Source: Roseomonas haemaphysalidis (GTDB taxonomy: Bacteria > Pseudomonadota > Alphaproteobacteria > Acetobacterales > Acetobacteraceae). From it: DNA of 64,000 nucleotides. Positions 46,445 to 57,178 of this stretch are shown here, piece after piece. Every line of letters starts with the position of its first letter. The first letter of the stretch is position 1. Where the stretch lies: contig NZ_CP061177.1 of NCBI RefSeq assembly GCF_017355405.1, positions 1,066,001 to 1,130,000 on the forward strand. Reading direction: 5' to 3'. The notes beneath the pieces are model-generated. The model did no database searches, had not been told where the DNA came from, and saw nothing but the letters and a program-made list of their open reading frames with translations. The position numbers and the translations under genes are program-made.

Positions 46445-46620
46445 TGTCCAGGGGGCCGGGCCCCCCTGGAGCCGCCTTTCACGGCCGGAAAGGCGGGACG
46501 CGCGCGAAATCGCTTTCGCAACAACGTGCCAGGAACACCCCCGGGCCCCGCCGGCCCGGGGTGCGGGAGATCCCGTTCGCTGCCGGGGGAATGCGAGGGG
46601 GCAGCACCCCCGCAAGGGCC
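46445..46620. repeat. Family 2-like paired hairpin repeat, copy 4 (diverged)
   Basis: Left hairpin TCCAGGGGGCCGGGCCCCCC to 46470. Right hairpin about 46592-46613 (GCGAGGGGGCAGCACCCCCGC) with the family flank AAGGGCCAC. A further GC hairpin (CCCCGGGCC and GGCCCGGGG) lies near 46540. The centre includes the less GC-rich GAAATCGCTTTCGCAACAAC. It fills the 290-bp gap between aapP and kup. Confidence 0.55.
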
Positions 46621-46699
46621 ACAGGTGCCCCCGGACGCCGCGCTCTTGCGCCCCAACCTCCCCCAAGCCTATGCGTGGCACCCCAGCAACACCGCAGCG

Positions 46700-48586
46700 A
46701 TGGCCGTGTCCCTTCAAGAATCCGCCCCTGATACCCGCCCGCTGACCCCTGCCCTGCTGCTGGGGGTGCTGGGCGTCGTGTTCGGCGACATCGGCACCAG
46801 CCCGCTCTACGCGCTGCGCGCCTCGCTGCTGCATTTCTCGGCCGACGGGCTGGAGCGGTGGGAGATCCTGGGCATCCTCAGCCTGATCTTCTGGTCGCTG
46901 ATCCTGGTGGTGACGGTCAAATACGTGCTGCTGGTGCTGCGCGCCGACAACAAGGGCGAGGGTGGCATCCTGGCGCTGATGGCCCTGGCCCAGCGCGTCG
47001 CGCGGTCGGACCGCTCCCGCCGCTTCGTGGTGCTGGCCGGCATCATCGGCGCCGCGCTGTTCTTCGGGGACGGCATCATCACCCCCGCCATCTCCGTGCT
47101 GTCGGCGGTGGAAGGGCTGAAGGTCATCTCGCCGGTCTTCGACCGCGCCATCATCCCGCTGTCGCTGGTCATCCTGGTGGCGCTGTTCCTGGTGCAGTAC
47201 CGCGGCACGCACGGGCTGGGAAAGGTCTTCGGCCCGATCACCGCGGTGTGGTTCGCCAGCCTCGGCATCCTCGGCCTGATCGAGGTGCTCAAGGAGCCGG
47301 AGGTGCTGGTGGCGCTCAGCCCGCACCACGCCATCACCTTCTGCGCCACCTACAAGCTGGCGGCCTTTATCGCGCTTGGCTCCGTGGTGCTGGCGGTGAC
47401 GGGGGCCGAGGCGCTGTATGCCGACATGGGGCATTTCGGCGCGCGCCCGATCCGCTTCGCCTGGCTGTGGTTCGTGCTGCCGTCGCTGACGCTGAACTAC
47501 CTGGGCCAGGGCGCCCTGCTGCTGTCCGACCCCACGGCGCTGGAAAACCCCTTCTACCTGCTGGCGCCGGAATGGCTGCGGCTGCCGCTGGTGGTGCTGG
47601 CCACGGCCGCCACCATCATCGCCAGCCAGGCGATGATCTCGGGCGCCTTCTCGATCGCGCGGCAATGCGTGCAGATGGGCTTCCTGCCGCGCCTCGTGGT
47701 GCACCACACCTCCGAGACCGAGGAGGGACAGATCTACATGCCGCAGATCAACTACGCCCTGCTGGTCGGCGTGGTGATCCTGGTGCTGGCCTTCCACAAC
47801 TCGGACAGCCTGGCCGCGGCCTACGGCATCGCGGTCACCGGCACCTTCATCTGCACCTCGGCGCTGGCCGGCATGGTGCTGCGGCGGCGCTTCGGCTGGT
47901 CGCTGCTCAGCGTCGCCGTGGTGATGGTGCCGCTGGCGCTGCTGGATGCCAGCTTCTTCATCGCCAACGTGCTGAAGGTGCCGGATGGCGGCTGGGTGCC
48001 GCTGGCGCTGGGCGCCGTGCTGTTCACCATGATGCTGACCTGGCGGCGCGGCCGCGACCTGCTGTTCGACCGCTTCCGGCAGGACAGCCTGCCGCTGAAG
48101 TCGTTTATCGCCCGCCTGCCGCAGTCGCGCACCATCCGGGTGCCGGGCATCGCCATCTTCATGACCGGGCAGGCCGACTACCTGCCCAACGCGCTGCTGC
48201 ACAACCTCAAGCACAACAAGGTGCTGCACGAGCGGGTGCTGTTCGTCACCGTGATCAACGAGGACGAGCCGCAGGCGGCCGAACGCCGCGAGGTCACCGA
48301 GATGGCGCCGGGCATCCACCGCGTCATCCTGCACTACGGCTTCCAGGAAAGCCCCAACATCCCCAAGGAACTGGAAGCGCTGCGCGAGCACGGCGTCGAT
48401 TTCGACCCGATGCAGGCCTCCTACTTCCTGGGCCGCGAAACGCTGGTGGCCGCCGCCGTGCCCAAGCTGTCCCGCTGGCAGCAGGCGATGTTTTCCGTGA
48501 TGAGCCGCAATGCCGTGCCCGCCACCGAATTCTTCCGCATCCCCAGCGACCGCGTGGTGGAGCTGGGCGTGCGGGTGGCGATCTAG
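46700..48586 (+). CDS. kup: Low-affinity potassium transporter Kup
   Basis: Inner-membrane K+/H+ symporter of the KUP/HAK family, 628 aa. Twelve helices are expected. The family start [19 protein letters not shown] is clear, as are [35 protein letters not shown] and [19 protein letters not shown]. The C-terminal cytoplasmic part ([30 protein letters not shown]) is complete. It is followed 4 bp later by a glycosyltransferase gene. Confidence 0.95.
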   Translation: MAVSLQESAPDTRPLTPALLLGVLGVVFGDIGTSPLYALRASLLHFSADGLERWEILGILSLIFWSLILVVTVKYVLLVLRADNKGEGGILALMALAQRVARSDRSRRFVVLAGIIGAALFFGDGIITPAISVLSAVEGLKVISPVFDRAIIPLSLVILVALFLVQYRGTHGLGKVFGPITAVWFASLGILGLIEVLKEPEVLVALSPHHAITFCATYKLAAFIALGSVVLAVTGAEALYADMGHFGARPIRFAWLWFVLPSLTLNYLGQGALLLSDPTALENPFYLLAPEWLRLPLVVLATAATIIASQAMISGAFSIARQCVQMGFLPRLVVHHTSETEEGQIYMPQINYALLVGVVILVLAFHNSDSLAAAYGIAVTGTFICTSALAGMVLRRRFGWSLLSVAVVMVPLALLDASFFIANVLKVPDGGWVPLALGAVLFTMMLTWRRGRDLLFDRFRQDSLPLKSFIARLPQSRTIRVPGIAIFMTGQADYLPNALLHNLKHNKVLHERVLFVTVINEDEPQAAERREVTEMAPGIHRVILHYGFQESPNIPKELEALREHGVDFDPMQASYFLGRETLVAAAVPKLSRWQQAMFSVMSRNAVPATEFFRIPSDRVVELGVRVAI

Positions 48587-48590
48587 CCGC

Positions 48591-49700
48591 TTGCGGGTTC
48601 TGCTCTGGTACTGGGGGCGGCGGGGCGGCGGCGCGCAGTTCGCCCTCAGCCTCGCCCGCGGCCTGGCGGCGGTGCCCGGCACCGAGGTCGCCCTGTCCAT
48701 CTCCCGCGAAGGCGACCTGGCGGCCGGGTTCGCTGCCCTTGGCCTGCCCTGCGACGCCGTTCCCACCTATTCCGGCGCGCCCGGCTTCCTGCTCGGCACC
48801 GCGCGGGTGCCTGGGCTGGCCCGCCGGCTGGCGCGGCAGGCGCGGGACTTTCGCGCCGATGTCGTGCTGTCCGCCATGCCGCATCTCTGGACGCCGCTGG
48901 TGGCCCCTGTTCTGAAGCGGGCCGGCATCGCCTTCGTGCCCGTGCTGCACGACGCGGCACCCCACCCCGGCGACCCGGCATTGCTGTGGCACTGGCGGCT
49001 GCGGCGGGAACTGGCCGCCGCGCGCGGTGCCGTGGTGCTGTCCGCCGCCGTGGAGCGGGCGATCCGCGCCGGGGCGCCGGCCCTTCCGCTGTTCCGCCAG
49101 CCGCTCGGCGCGCACCTGCCGGGGCCGGTGCCGGTGGGCGTGGAGGCCACCCATGACTTCCTATTCTTCGGCCGGGTGCGGGCCTACAAGGGGCTCGACC
49201 TGCTGCGCGACGCCTTCGCGCTGCTGCGCCAGACCCACCCCGCCGCCACCCTGCGCGTGGTGGGGGAAGGGGACATGGAACGCGCCGCCCCCGGCCTTTC
49301 CACCTTGCCGGGCGTGACCGTGGAGCCCCGCTGGGTCGCGGATGCCGCCATCCCGCCGCTGGTCGCCACCGCCCGCAGCTTGGTGCTGCCGTATCGCGAA
49401 GCCAGCCAGTCCGGCGTGCTGCCCATCGCGCTCGCCTGCGGCGTGCCGGTGGTGGCGACCCCGGTGGGCGGGCTGGCCGAGCAGGTGACGGACAACGAGA
49501 CCGGGCTGCTGGCCGCCGCCGCGACACCGGAGGCCCTGGCCGCCGCCATGGCGCGGATGCTGGACCCCGCCACCCGGGCGCGGCTGGCGCGCGGCGCGCT
49601 GCTGCGCGGGGCGGGGCTGGCGGATTGGCCGGCGCAGGCGGAAATGCTGCTGGGGGGGATCCGGCCCTGGCTGGGACTGGTGCAAAGGTCGGGGGAATGA
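48591..49700 (+). CDS. Family 4 glycosyltransferase, stop codon inside a repeat
   Basis: The 369-aa protein reads VLLWYWGRRGGGAQFALSLA at the acceptor side. GT4 donor-side motifs are FLFFGRVRAYKGLDLLRDAF and LPYREASQSGVLPIALACGVPVVATPVGG. The start is TTG 48591, 4 bp after kup, and no ATG or GTG lies in frame nearby. Its last six codons and stop are formed by the left arm of a family 1 repeat (AAAGGTCGGGGGAATGA), so the repeat probably trimmed or replaced the original C-terminus. Confidence 0.85.
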   Translation: MRVLLWYWGRRGGGAQFALSLARGLAAVPGTEVALSISREGDLAAGFAALGLPCDAVPTYSGAPGFLLGTARVPGLARRLARQARDFRADVVLSAMPHLWTPLVAPVLKRAGIAFVPVLHDAAPHPGDPALLWHWRLRRELAAARGAVVLSAAVERAIRAGAPALPLFRQPLGAHLPGPVPVGVEATHDFLFFGRVRAYKGLDLLRDAFALLRQTHPAATLRVVGEGDMERAAPGLSTLPGVTVEPRWVADAAIPPLVATARSLVLPYREASQSGVLPIALACGVPVVATPVGGLAEQVTDNETGLLAAAATPEALAAAMARMLDPATRARLARGALLRGAGLADWPAQAEMLLGGIRPWLGLVQRSGE

Positions 49701-49835
49701 ATTCCCCCGAACCCCCTTCTTCTTTCTGTCTCATGTGCGGTTGCGGCCCTGGCGACCCGGCGCCTCAGGCACGACAGGAGTCCGACGAAAAAAAGATGGG
49801 GGTCTGGACGAATTCATTCCCCCGGCCTTTCCTTT
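49684..49835. repeat. Family 1 paired hairpin repeat, copy 5 (overlaps a coding end)
   Basis: Left arm about 49684-49731 (AAAGGTCGGGGGAATGAATT, CCCCCGAACCCCC, TTCTTTCTGTC). Right arm about 49782-49835 (GACGAAAAAAAGATGGGGGTC, split here, GAATTCATTCCCCC, GGCCTTTC). The centre is about 50 bp. The left arm supplies the TGA of the upstream glycosyltransferase; the right arm ends about 20 bp before the next one. Confidence 0.85.
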
Positions 49836-49854
49836 CGCCGGAGATGCCGCCCCG

Positions 49855-51078
49855 ATGATCCGCCGCATCTGGACCCTGCTCCCCCGCAAGCTGCGCCGCG
49901 AGGCGCTGTTCGGCGGCATGGCGCTGCTGGCCCCGCGCATCGCGCGGCCGGAGCCGGATGGCGAGGGCGTGCTGGCCGTGGCGGGATATTTCACCGCCGC
50001 CACCGGGCTTGGCGCCGCCACGCGCCGGCTGGTGGCCGGGCTGCGCGCGGCGGGGCTGCAGCCGGCGGAGGCCGACCTCACCGGGCCATTGCGGCAGCGC
50101 GCCGGGCCGGGTGGCGCCGGGCCGCTGCAACCCGTGCCGGAAGGGCCGGGCACGCTGCTGGTGCATGTGAACGGGCCGATGCTGCCCTGGGCGCTGCGGG
50201 CGCTGGGCCGCCGCGCCGTGGCGGGCAAGCGCGTGATCGCCGTGTGGAACTGGGAGCTGCCGCTGCTGCCGGCCGACTGGCTCCGCGGCTTCCGCTGCTG
50301 CCATGAGATCTGGGTGGGCAGTGAGTTCGTGGCGGCGGCGGTGCGCGCCGCCCCCGGCGCGCCGCCGGTGCGGGTGGTGCCCTATCCCATCCTGCCGGCG
50401 CCGGCCCCGGCGGCGATGGGGCGCGACGAGTTCGGCCTGCCGGAGGCTGCCTTCGTGACGCTGGCGCTGTTCGACGCCACCTCGTCGCTCGCGCGCAAGA
50501 ACCCGCTGGGGGCGATCGCGGCGCATCACGCGGCCTTTGGCGACCGGGCCGACCGGGTGCTGGTGGTCAAGACGCATGCCACGGCCGATGCCGGCCCGGG
50601 CTGGGCCGCGGTGATGGCCGCCGCCGCCGCGCGCCCCAACGTGCGGGTGGTGGACGAGCACCTGTCCCGCCCCGCGCTGTGGGCGCTGATGGCGGCGTCC
50701 GACTGCCTGCTGTCGCTGCACCGGGCGGAGGGCTACGGCTTCGCGATGGCAGAGGCGATGCTGCTGGGGCGCGCCGTGGTGGCCACCGGCTGGTCCGGCA
50801 ACGTGGATTTCATGCACGGCCCCGGGGCCCACCCCGTGCCGTTCCGGCTGGTGCCGGCCGAGGACCCGCAGGAGATCTATGACCTGCCCGGCGCCCGCTG
50901 GGCGGAGCCGGACGGTGCCGCCGCCGCCGCCCTGCTGGCGCGGCTGGCCGGCCCGCCCCGGGCGCCGCACCCGCCGCCGGTCAGGTTTCCGCTACCGGAC
51001 TACCCGCGATTGCTGTATCGCCGCCCGCGGAACGCGGTGCCGGCCTCGCCAATGGCCCCGGCCGGTGCCATTGAGTAA
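49855..51078 (+). CDS. Family 4-like glycosyltransferase
   Basis: The 407-aa protein has VAGYFTAATGLGAATRRLVA, a start typical of GTs that use a G..G loop, then VIAVWNWELPLLPADW. The donor-side half shows LALFDATSSLARKNPLGAI and LHRAEGYGFAMAEAMLLGRAVVATGWSGN (seen as two blocks). It sits directly upstream of gmd and rmd, so it is the best candidate in the window for a D-rhamnosyltransferase, but this is inference. Confidence 0.82.
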   Translation: MIRRIWTLLPRKLRREALFGGMALLAPRIARPEPDGEGVLAVAGYFTAATGLGAATRRLVAGLRAAGLQPAEADLTGPLRQRAGPGGAGPLQPVPEGPGTLLVHVNGPMLPWALRALGRRAVAGKRVIAVWNWELPLLPADWLRGFRCCHEIWVGSEFVAAAVRAAPGAPPVRVVPYPILPAPAPAAMGRDEFGLPEAAFVTLALFDATSSLARKNPLGAIAAHHAAFGDRADRVLVVKTHATADAGPGWAAVMAAAAARPNVRVVDEHLSRPALWALMAASDCLLSLHRAEGYGFAMAEAMLLGRAVVATGWSGNVDFMHGPGAHPVPFRLVPAEDPQEIYDLPGARWAEPDGAAAAALLARLAGPPRAPHPPPVRFPLPDYPRLLYRRPRNAVPASPMAPAGAIE

Positions 51079-52098
<1,020 letters not shown>

Positions 52099-52100
52099 GC

Positions 52101-53072
52101 ATGGCCTTCGTGCCGCGCCGGATCCTCGTCACCGGGGCATCCGGCTTCGTGGGGCAGCACCTGCTGCGCCAGCTGCGCCGGGACTTCCCCGGCGCGATGC
52201 TGGTCGCCGCCGAGCGTGGCACGGATTGCCCCGGCGCCGACCAGGTCCTGCCGATGGACCTGGAGCGGCCCGAGGCGATGGACGCCCTGGTGCGAAACGC
52301 CGCGCCCGATGCCATCCTGCACCTGGCGGCCCAGGCCGCGGTGGGGGAGGCCTTCGCCAACCCCGGCCGCACCTGGCGCCTCAACCTGCTGGGCACCCTG
52401 GCCCTGGCCGACGCGGCGCTGGCGCATGCCCCCGCCGCGCCCTTTCTCTTCGCCTCCTCGGCCGAGGTGTATGGGCTGACCTTCCGCGACCGCGAGGCGC
52501 CGTTGGACGAGGACGCGCCGATGCGCCCCGCCAACCCTTATGCCGCCAGCAAGGCCGCCTGCGACATCGCGTTGGGCGAGATGGCGCTGCGCGGGCTGCG
52601 CGTGCTGCGGCTGCGCCCCAGCAACCACGCCGGCGCCGGGCAGGGGGAAGGCTTCGTGGTGTCCGCCTTCGCCCGCCAGGTGGCGTTGATCGAGGCCGGG
52701 CGGCAGGAGCCGGTGATGCGCGTGGGCGCGCTGGACCGCTGGCGCGACTTCCTGGATGTCAGCGACGTCTGCGCCGCCTACAGCCTGGTGCTGCGCGAGT
52801 CCGACCGGCTGGAGGCGGGCGCGGTGTTCAACATCGCGTCCGGCGAGGCGCAGCGGATCGGCGACGTGCTGCAGGCCCTGCTGGACCGTTCCGGCGCCAG
52901 CGTGACAGTGCGGGAAGACGCGGCCCGGCTGCGCCCCACCGACGTGCCCCGCACCGTCGGCAACGCCCGCCGGCTGCGCGACACGCTGGGCTGGGCGCCA
53001 CGCATCGGCTGGGACGCCACGCTAGATGCCGTGCTGGCCGACTGGCGCCAAAGGGTCGCCGCCGGGGCCTGA
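52101..53072 (+). CDS. rmd: NAD-dependent epimerase/reductase, probable GDP-4-keto-6-deoxymannose reductase
   Basis: Probably reduces the Gmd product to GDP-D-rhamnose. The 323-aa extended SDR has ILVTGASGFVGQHLLRQL, the ASSAEVYG serine and PYAASKAACD with Tyr-x3-Lys. SNHAGAGQGEGFV matches the Rmd-type RPSNHxGPGQ motif rather than GDP-fucose synthase, and FLDVSDVCAAY follows. The 2-bp spacing to gmd supports a two-step pathway. Confidence 0.85.
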   Translation: MAFVPRRILVTGASGFVGQHLLRQLRRDFPGAMLVAAERGTDCPGADQVLPMDLERPEAMDALVRNAAPDAILHLAAQAAVGEAFANPGRTWRLNLLGTLALADAALAHAPAAPFLFASSAEVYGLTFRDREAPLDEDAPMRPANPYAASKAACDIALGEMALRGLRVLRLRPSNHAGAGQGEGFVVSAFARQVALIEAGRQEPVMRVGALDRWRDFLDVSDVCAAYSLVLRESDRLEAGAVFNIASGEAQRIGDVLQALLDRSGASVTVREDAARLRPTDVPRTVGNARRLRDTLGWAPRIGWDATLDAVLADWRQRVAAGA

Positions 53073-53085
53073 GCCCCGGCGCGCC

Positions 53086-53538
53086 TCAGCGCGTCAGGTC
53101 CACCGGCACCGCCGTGACGCTGTTGAAGGGCGAGCCGTCGATGATCTTGGTGCTGGTGATCAGATAAACCAGCACGCGCTTGTCCTGGTCCAGGATGCGC
53201 GTGACCGTCAGCGCCTTGAACAGCGGCGAGGACGATTGCCGGAACACCGATTCCGTTTGCGGAATGCCGCTCGGCATCGCCACCGGCCCGGTGGCGCGGC
53301 AGGCGATGCTGAAGCGCGACGGGTCCTCCGCCAGCCCCACCCAGCCGCTCAGCCCGCCGGTGTCGGCGCGTGACACGTAGCAGGACACGTTGGGCACCTT
53401 GGGGTCGTCGTAGCGCTCCACCACCACCTTGTCGTTGGGGCCGACCATGCGGAAGGTGGTGCTGATCTCCCCCACCCGGGTCTGCGCCATGGCGGCAACG
53501 GGCAGCAATGAAGCCAGCACGGCGAGGGCGAGGCGCAT
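53086..53538 (-). CDS. creA: CreA family protein
   Basis: Small exported protein of unknown function, 150 aa. It has a signal peptide (MRLALAVLASLLPVAAMAQ). The CreA body shows VGEISTTFRMVGPNDKVVVE, DPKVPNVSCYVSRADTGG, DPSRFSIACRATGP and RILDQDKRVLVYLITSTKII, read in blocks. ATG 53538 has GGAG about 9 bp upstream. It is convergent with rmd. Confidence 0.88.
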   Translation of the reverse strand: MRLALAVLASLLPVAAMAQTRVGEISTTFRMVGPNDKVVVERYDDPKVPNVSCYVSRADTGGLSGWVGLAEDPSRFSIACRATGPVAMPSGIPQTESVFRQSSSPLFKALTVTRILDQDKRVLVYLITSTKIIDGSPFNSVTAVPVDLTR

Positions 53539-53593
53539 CAGGGCGATCTCCAGGTAAGGCGATACGGGAGATGGGATAACGGCGGGGGGCGGG

Positions 53594-53830
53594 AAAAGGC
53601 CGGGGGAAAGAATTCCCCCAGGCCCCCATCTTTTCTTTGTCAGTCGGCGCTGGCGGCGGCGGGGCACTGTTCCGGCGCGCTGATCGCCGCCGGGAACGCG
53701 TTCAGCCATTCCCCGGGCCGCGAACGGCCGCCTGGCAGGTCGTCCAGGCGCATGCGCTTCAACACGCAGACCGGAAAACAGGAAGAAAAAGAAGAAGGGG
53801 TTTCAGGGGGAATTCATTCCCCTGACCTTC
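53594..53830. repeat. Family 1 paired hairpin repeat, copy 6 (long centre)
   Basis: Left arm about 53594-53645 (AAAAGGCCGGGGGAAAGAAT, TCCCCCAGGCCCCCATC, TTTTCTTTGTC). Right arm about 53766-53830 (GAAAAAGAAGAAGGGGTTTC, AGGGGGAATTCATTCCCC, TGACCTTC). The centre is about 120 bp, the longest of the family. The right arm touches the stop codon of the M20 peptidase. Confidence 0.82.
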
Positions 53831-55224
53831 TACCCCCGCTTCGGTGCGTTCTCGCCCAGGTCCCAGAACAGCCCCGCCATCATCCGCAGCCCCTCGGAGA
53901 CGATCGGCACCAGCACATGCTCGTCCGGCGCGTGCTGCGCGCAGGCGGCGTAGGAATGCGGCACCCACAGCGTTGGCAGGCCCAGGATATCGGCGAAGAC
54001 ATGGTTGGGCAGGCTGCCGCCGATATTCGGCAGGATGGCCGGCGGGCGGCCCAGCGTGGCGGCGATTGAACCCGCGGCCCAGCGCACCCAGGGCGAATCC
54101 GGGTCCAGCCGCGTCGCCGGCGCGGCCTCGCGGTCGTTGGGGACGATTCGCACGGCCTGGAAGCCCCGCGCGTCCAGGTGCGCGCGCAGGGCAGGCACGA
54201 TGGCGGCGGCGTCCGTGCCCACCACGTAGCGCAACTGCACGGTGGCGCGGGCCACCGGCGGCACGGCGTTCATCGGCGCCTCGGCATTGCCGGCGCCGAT
54301 CGCCAGCACCTCCAGCGTGTTCCAGCCGAACAGCCGCTCGGCCGGTGTCAGCCCCTCGGCGCCCCAGTCCTCGTCCACCGCCGGGTCGGTTTCGCCGCCG
54401 CCGACGCGCAGCGGGGCCAGGGCGGCGCGCACGCTGTTGGGCATCGGCGGCGGCAGCAGGCCGTCCACCAGCAGCCGGCCGCGCGCGTCCACCATGCTGG
54501 CGATGGCGTGCGACAGCACGGTGGCGGGGTTCAGGATCACGCCGCCCCAGTTGCCGGAATGATAGGCCCGCTCCCGCGCCCGCAGCTCCAGCCCCACGTT
54601 GAAGGCACCGCGCGAGCCGAGAAAGATGGTGGGCTCGCCCGCCGAAAGGCGCGGCCCGTCGGAGGCGATCAGCACGTCCGCCGCCAGGTCCGCCTTGCGG
54701 TCGCGGCAGATGGCGGCGAGGCCGGGGGAGCCGGACTCCTCGCCCATCTCCAGCAGCACCTTGGCATTGAAGCCGAGCCGCCCGCCGCGCACCGCCAGCA
54801 CCTCGCGCAGCGCCGCCAGGTTGATGCCGTGCTGGCCCTTGTTGTCGGCGGTGCCGCGGCCGTACCAGCGCTCGCCTTCCGGCGTCAGCACCCAGGGGGA
54901 CAGGCCCTCGCGCCAGTCCTCGTCCTGGCCGTGCACCACGTCGCCATGGCCATAGACCAGCACCGTCGGCAGCGCCGGGTCCTCGATCCGCTGGGCGATC
55001 AGGAAGGGGCCGCGGTTCGGCACGCTGTTGGCCACCACCTCGCACGCGAAGCCCATGGCCCGCAGCGCCGGGATCATCTCCTCGGACAGGTAGCGGTCCA
55101 GCTCGGCGGCGCCGGCGGGGTTCTGGCTTTCGCTGCGAAAGGCGACGCGGCGGGCCAGCTCGGCCTGGAAGCGGCCGTCCTCCAGCAAAGCGAGGCTGGA
55201 ACGGATGGCGGTGTCACGGGTCAT
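53830..55224 (-). CDS. M20 family metallopeptidase
   Basis: Dizinc exopeptidase of the M20/DapE-ArgE group, 464 aa. Zinc ligands are in VLVYGHGDVVHGQ (His then Asp), GRGTADNKGQHG (bridging Asp), LEMGEESGSPG (catalytic Glu pair) and SLPNHVFADILG with PHSYAACAQHAPDEHV (C-terminal His). No signal peptide. The family includes dipeptidases and acyl-amino-acid hydrolases, so the substrate stays open. Confidence 0.88.
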   Translation of the reverse strand: MTRDTAIRSSLALLEDGRFQAELARRVAFRSESQNPAGAAELDRYLSEEMIPALRAMGFACEVVANSVPNRGPFLIAQRIEDPALPTVLVYGHGDVVHGQDEDWREGLSPWVLTPEGERWYGRGTADNKGQHGINLAALREVLAVRGGRLGFNAKVLLEMGEESGSPGLAAICRDRKADLAADVLIASDGPRLSAGEPTIFLGSRGAFNVGLELRARERAYHSGNWGGVILNPATVLSHAIASMVDARGRLLVDGLLPPPMPNSVRAALAPLRVGGGETDPAVDEDWGAEGLTPAERLFGWNTLEVLAIGAGNAEAPMNAVPPVARATVQLRYVVGTDAAAIVPALRAHLDARGFQAVRIVPNDREAAPATRLDPDSPWVRWAAGSIAATLGRPPAILPNIGGSLPNHVFADILGLPTLWVPHSYAACAQHAPDEHVLVPIVSEGLRMMAGLFWDLGENAPKRG

Positions 55225-55272
55225 GCGTCCGGCTCCGGCGCTTGTCAGGGATGGCGGGGCGCCGGTGCGGCG

Positions 55273-55398
55273 TCAGTTGCGCACGGCATCCGTGGCATAG
55301 GCGGCCTCGGCCCCCTGCTGCACCTCGGTGTCCAGCACCGTGGCGGCGAGGATGGCGAGCAGAACGGCGGCCACGATGCCGCTGACAAAGGCTTTCAT
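55273..55398 (-). CDS. 41-aa single-helix membrane protein
   Basis: The peptide begins MKAFVSGIVAAVLLAILAAT, a single predicted membrane helix, followed by a short polar tail with EVQQGAEAAYATDAVRN. Small proteins with this layout (helix, then xxRPAYEAYATxxVR-like tail) occur in many alphaproteobacteria with no known function. GGGAG lies 7 bp before ATG 55398. It is 27 bp after mobA, so possibly in the same transcript. Confidence 0.65.
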   Translation of the reverse strand: MKAFVSGIVAAVLLAILAATVLDTEVQQGAEAAYATDAVRN

Positions 55399-55425
55399 GA
55401 TCAGGCTCCCAGGATCGGCCGCAGG

Positions 55426-56058
55426 CTAGGAGGCGGCGGGGCGGGCGTGCAAGAGCAGCTCCGCCCCGGCCAGCTCCGCCGGGGTGTTGGCGTTGAAGAA
55501 GGGGTCCACCGGTTGGTCCGGCCATTCCGCCGCGGCGCAGCCGAAGCGGGCGGTCCAGCGGTCGATCTTGCGTTCGCCGGCCAGCAGCGCCGTGCGCAGC
55601 TCCGCCCGCAGCGCCACGGGCCAAAGGCCGATGGGCGGGTGCGACCAGCCGCCGGAGCGCGCGCAGGCCAGCGGCACGCCGGCGGCCTGGCGCGCCGCGT
55701 GCAGCCGTGCCACCAGGTCGGTTGGAATGAAGGGGGAGTCGCCGGGCACGGAGGCCACCCAGTCCAGGCCGGGATGTGCGGCGGCCGCGTGGTCCAGCGC
55801 GGCCAGGATGCCGGCCAGCGGGCCGGGGTGGTCCGGCACGCCGTCGGCCACCACGGGCAGGCCGAAGGCCGCGAAGCGCGCGGGGTTGCCGTTGGCGTTG
55901 ACCACCAGGGCCGCCACCTGCGGCCGCAGCCGCTCCGCCACATGCGCCAGCAGCGGCCGGCCGCCCAGCGCGCGCAACGGCTTGTCGCCGCCGCCCATGC
56001 GCCGTGCCAGGCCGCCGGCCAGGATCACGCCCAAGGTCGGGGGCAGGGTGGGGGGCAT
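55426..56058 (-). CDS. mobA: Molybdenum cofactor guanylyltransferase MobA
   Basis: Adds GMP to molybdopterin to make the MGD cofactor of the DMSO-reductase family. The 210-aa protein has the nucleotide-binding [19 protein letters not shown], the middle motif [13 protein letters not shown] and [16 protein letters not shown] with the metal Asp. ATG 56058 is 1 bp after the fdhD stop. The pair suggests that a molybdenum formate dehydrogenase is encoded elsewhere. Confidence 0.92.
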   Translation of the reverse strand: MPPTLPPTLGVILAGGLARRMGGGDKPLRALGGRPLLAHVAERLRPQVAALVVNANGNPARFAAFGLPVVADGVPDHPGPLAGILAALDHAAAAHPGLDWVASVPGDSPFIPTDLVARLHAARQAAGVPLACARSGGWSHPPIGLWPVALRAELRTALLAGERKIDRWTARFGCAAAEWPDQPVDPFFNANTPAELAGAELLLHARPAAS

Positions 56059-56059
56059 C

Positions 56060-56947
56060 TCAGCCACCTTCCGCCTCGCGCGAGTTCTTGCGCCAGTGTC
56101 GGGCGCTTTCCTCTTCAACGTAGTGCAGGTCGGCGTCGAAGACGATGCGGTGCTCGCCGGCCAGCGCCACGAAGCGGCGACCCTTGCAGCGGCCCACCAG
56201 CGTCAGCCCCACCTCCCGCGCCAGTTCCACCCCCCAGGCGGTGAAGCCGGAGCGCGAGATCAGGATGGGAATGCCCATGCGCACCGTCTTGATCACCATC
56301 TCCGAGGTCAGGCGGCCGGTGGTGTAGAAGATCTTGTCGGCGCCGCTCACGCCTTCGCGCCACATCCAGCCGGCGATCTTGTCCACCGCGTTGTGCCGGC
56401 CGACATCCTCCATGTAGGCCACCGGCTGGTCCTGGAAGCACAAGGCGCAGCCATGAATGGCGCCGGCTTCCAGGTACAGCGTCGGCAGGGTGTTGATGCG
56501 GTGGAGCAGGCGGTACAGCCACGAGGTGCGCAACTCGGCTGACACCGGAAGCCGAACCTGGGAAAAATTCTCCATCAGGTCGCCGAAGGCGGTGCCCTGG
56601 GCGCAGCCGCTGGTCAGCGTCTTCTTTTTCAGCTTCTGCTCGAAGTCGGTGCCGCGCGCGGTGCGCACCACCACGACGCCCAGGTCCTCGTCATGGTCGA
56701 TGCCCGTCACCTCGTCGTCGGGCCGCAGCATGTTCTGGTTGAGCAGGTAGCCCAGCGCCAGGTCCTCCGGCCGGTCGGCGATGGTCATCATCGTCACGAT
56801 CTCCTGGCCGTTCAGGTAGAGCACCAGGGGGCGCTCCACCGTCACGGAGGATTCGATCGGCGCCCCGGTGTGGTCGATGCCGGACACGCGCCGGGTCAGG
56901 CGCGGGTCGGCGGGGTCGGGGCGGACGCGCAGCAGGTCATCGCTCAT
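56060..56947 (-). CDS. fdhD: Formate dehydrogenase accessory sulfurtransferase FdhD
   Basis: Transfers sulfur from IscS to the bis-MGD cofactor of formate dehydrogenase. The 295-aa protein shows [28 protein letters not shown], read in two blocks, [10 protein letters not shown] and [10 protein letters not shown], the FdhD core. Where the E. coli enzyme has a CxxC (Cys121/Cys124), this one has a single Cys115 in TSGCAQG; a different CxxC (Cys167/Cys170) is present in IHGCALC. Confidence 0.92.
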   Translation of the reverse strand: MSDDLLRVRPDPADPRLTRRVSGIDHTGAPIESSVTVERPLVLYLNGQEIVTMMTIADRPEDLALGYLLNQNMLRPDDEVTGIDHDEDLGVVVVRTARGTDFEQKLKKKTLTSGCAQGTAFGDLMENFSQVRLPVSAELRTSWLYRLLHRINTLPTLYLEAGAIHGCALCFQDQPVAYMEDVGRHNAVDKIAGWMWREGVSGADKIFYTTGRLTSEMVIKTVRMGIPILISRSGFTAWGVELAREVGLTLVGRCKGRRFVALAGEHRIVFDADLHYVEEESARHWRKNSREAEGG

Positions 56948-56981
56948 GAGGCAAGAGATGCGATGGCGGCGGGTGTTGCGG

Positions 56982-57118
56982 AAGGCCGGGGGAAGGAATT
57001 CCCGCGGGGCCCCATCTTTTTTCCGTCTGTTGACGCAGAGGGGAAGGGGCGGGCGCCCGGTAAAAACAAACAAAAGAAAAGATGGGGGTCTGGGGAATTC
57101 TTTCCCCCGGCCTGCCTC
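56982..57118. repeat. Family 1 paired hairpin repeat, copy 7 (divergent promoter region)
   Basis: Left arm about 56982-57032 (AAGGCCGGGGGAAGGAATTC, CCGCGGGGCCCCATC, TTTTTTCCGTCTG). Right arm about 57070-57118 (CAAAAGAAAAGATGGGGGTC, TGGGGAATTCTTTCCCCC, GGCCTGCC). The centre is only about 38 bp. It lies between the divergent fdhD and putrescine-type SBP genes, so promoters must flank or overlap it. Confidence 0.82.
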
Positions 57119-57178
57119 TTCCGGCCACCACCGGAATAAGCCTAGGCTGCGCGCGGAGACACACCGGAGGGGGTTCGG

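Noticed and set aside
53646..53765. Short gene in the centre of the longest family 1 repeat
   Set aside because: Open frames are present on both strands, but none has a ribosome-binding site or recognisable motif, and the centre is not shared with other copies.
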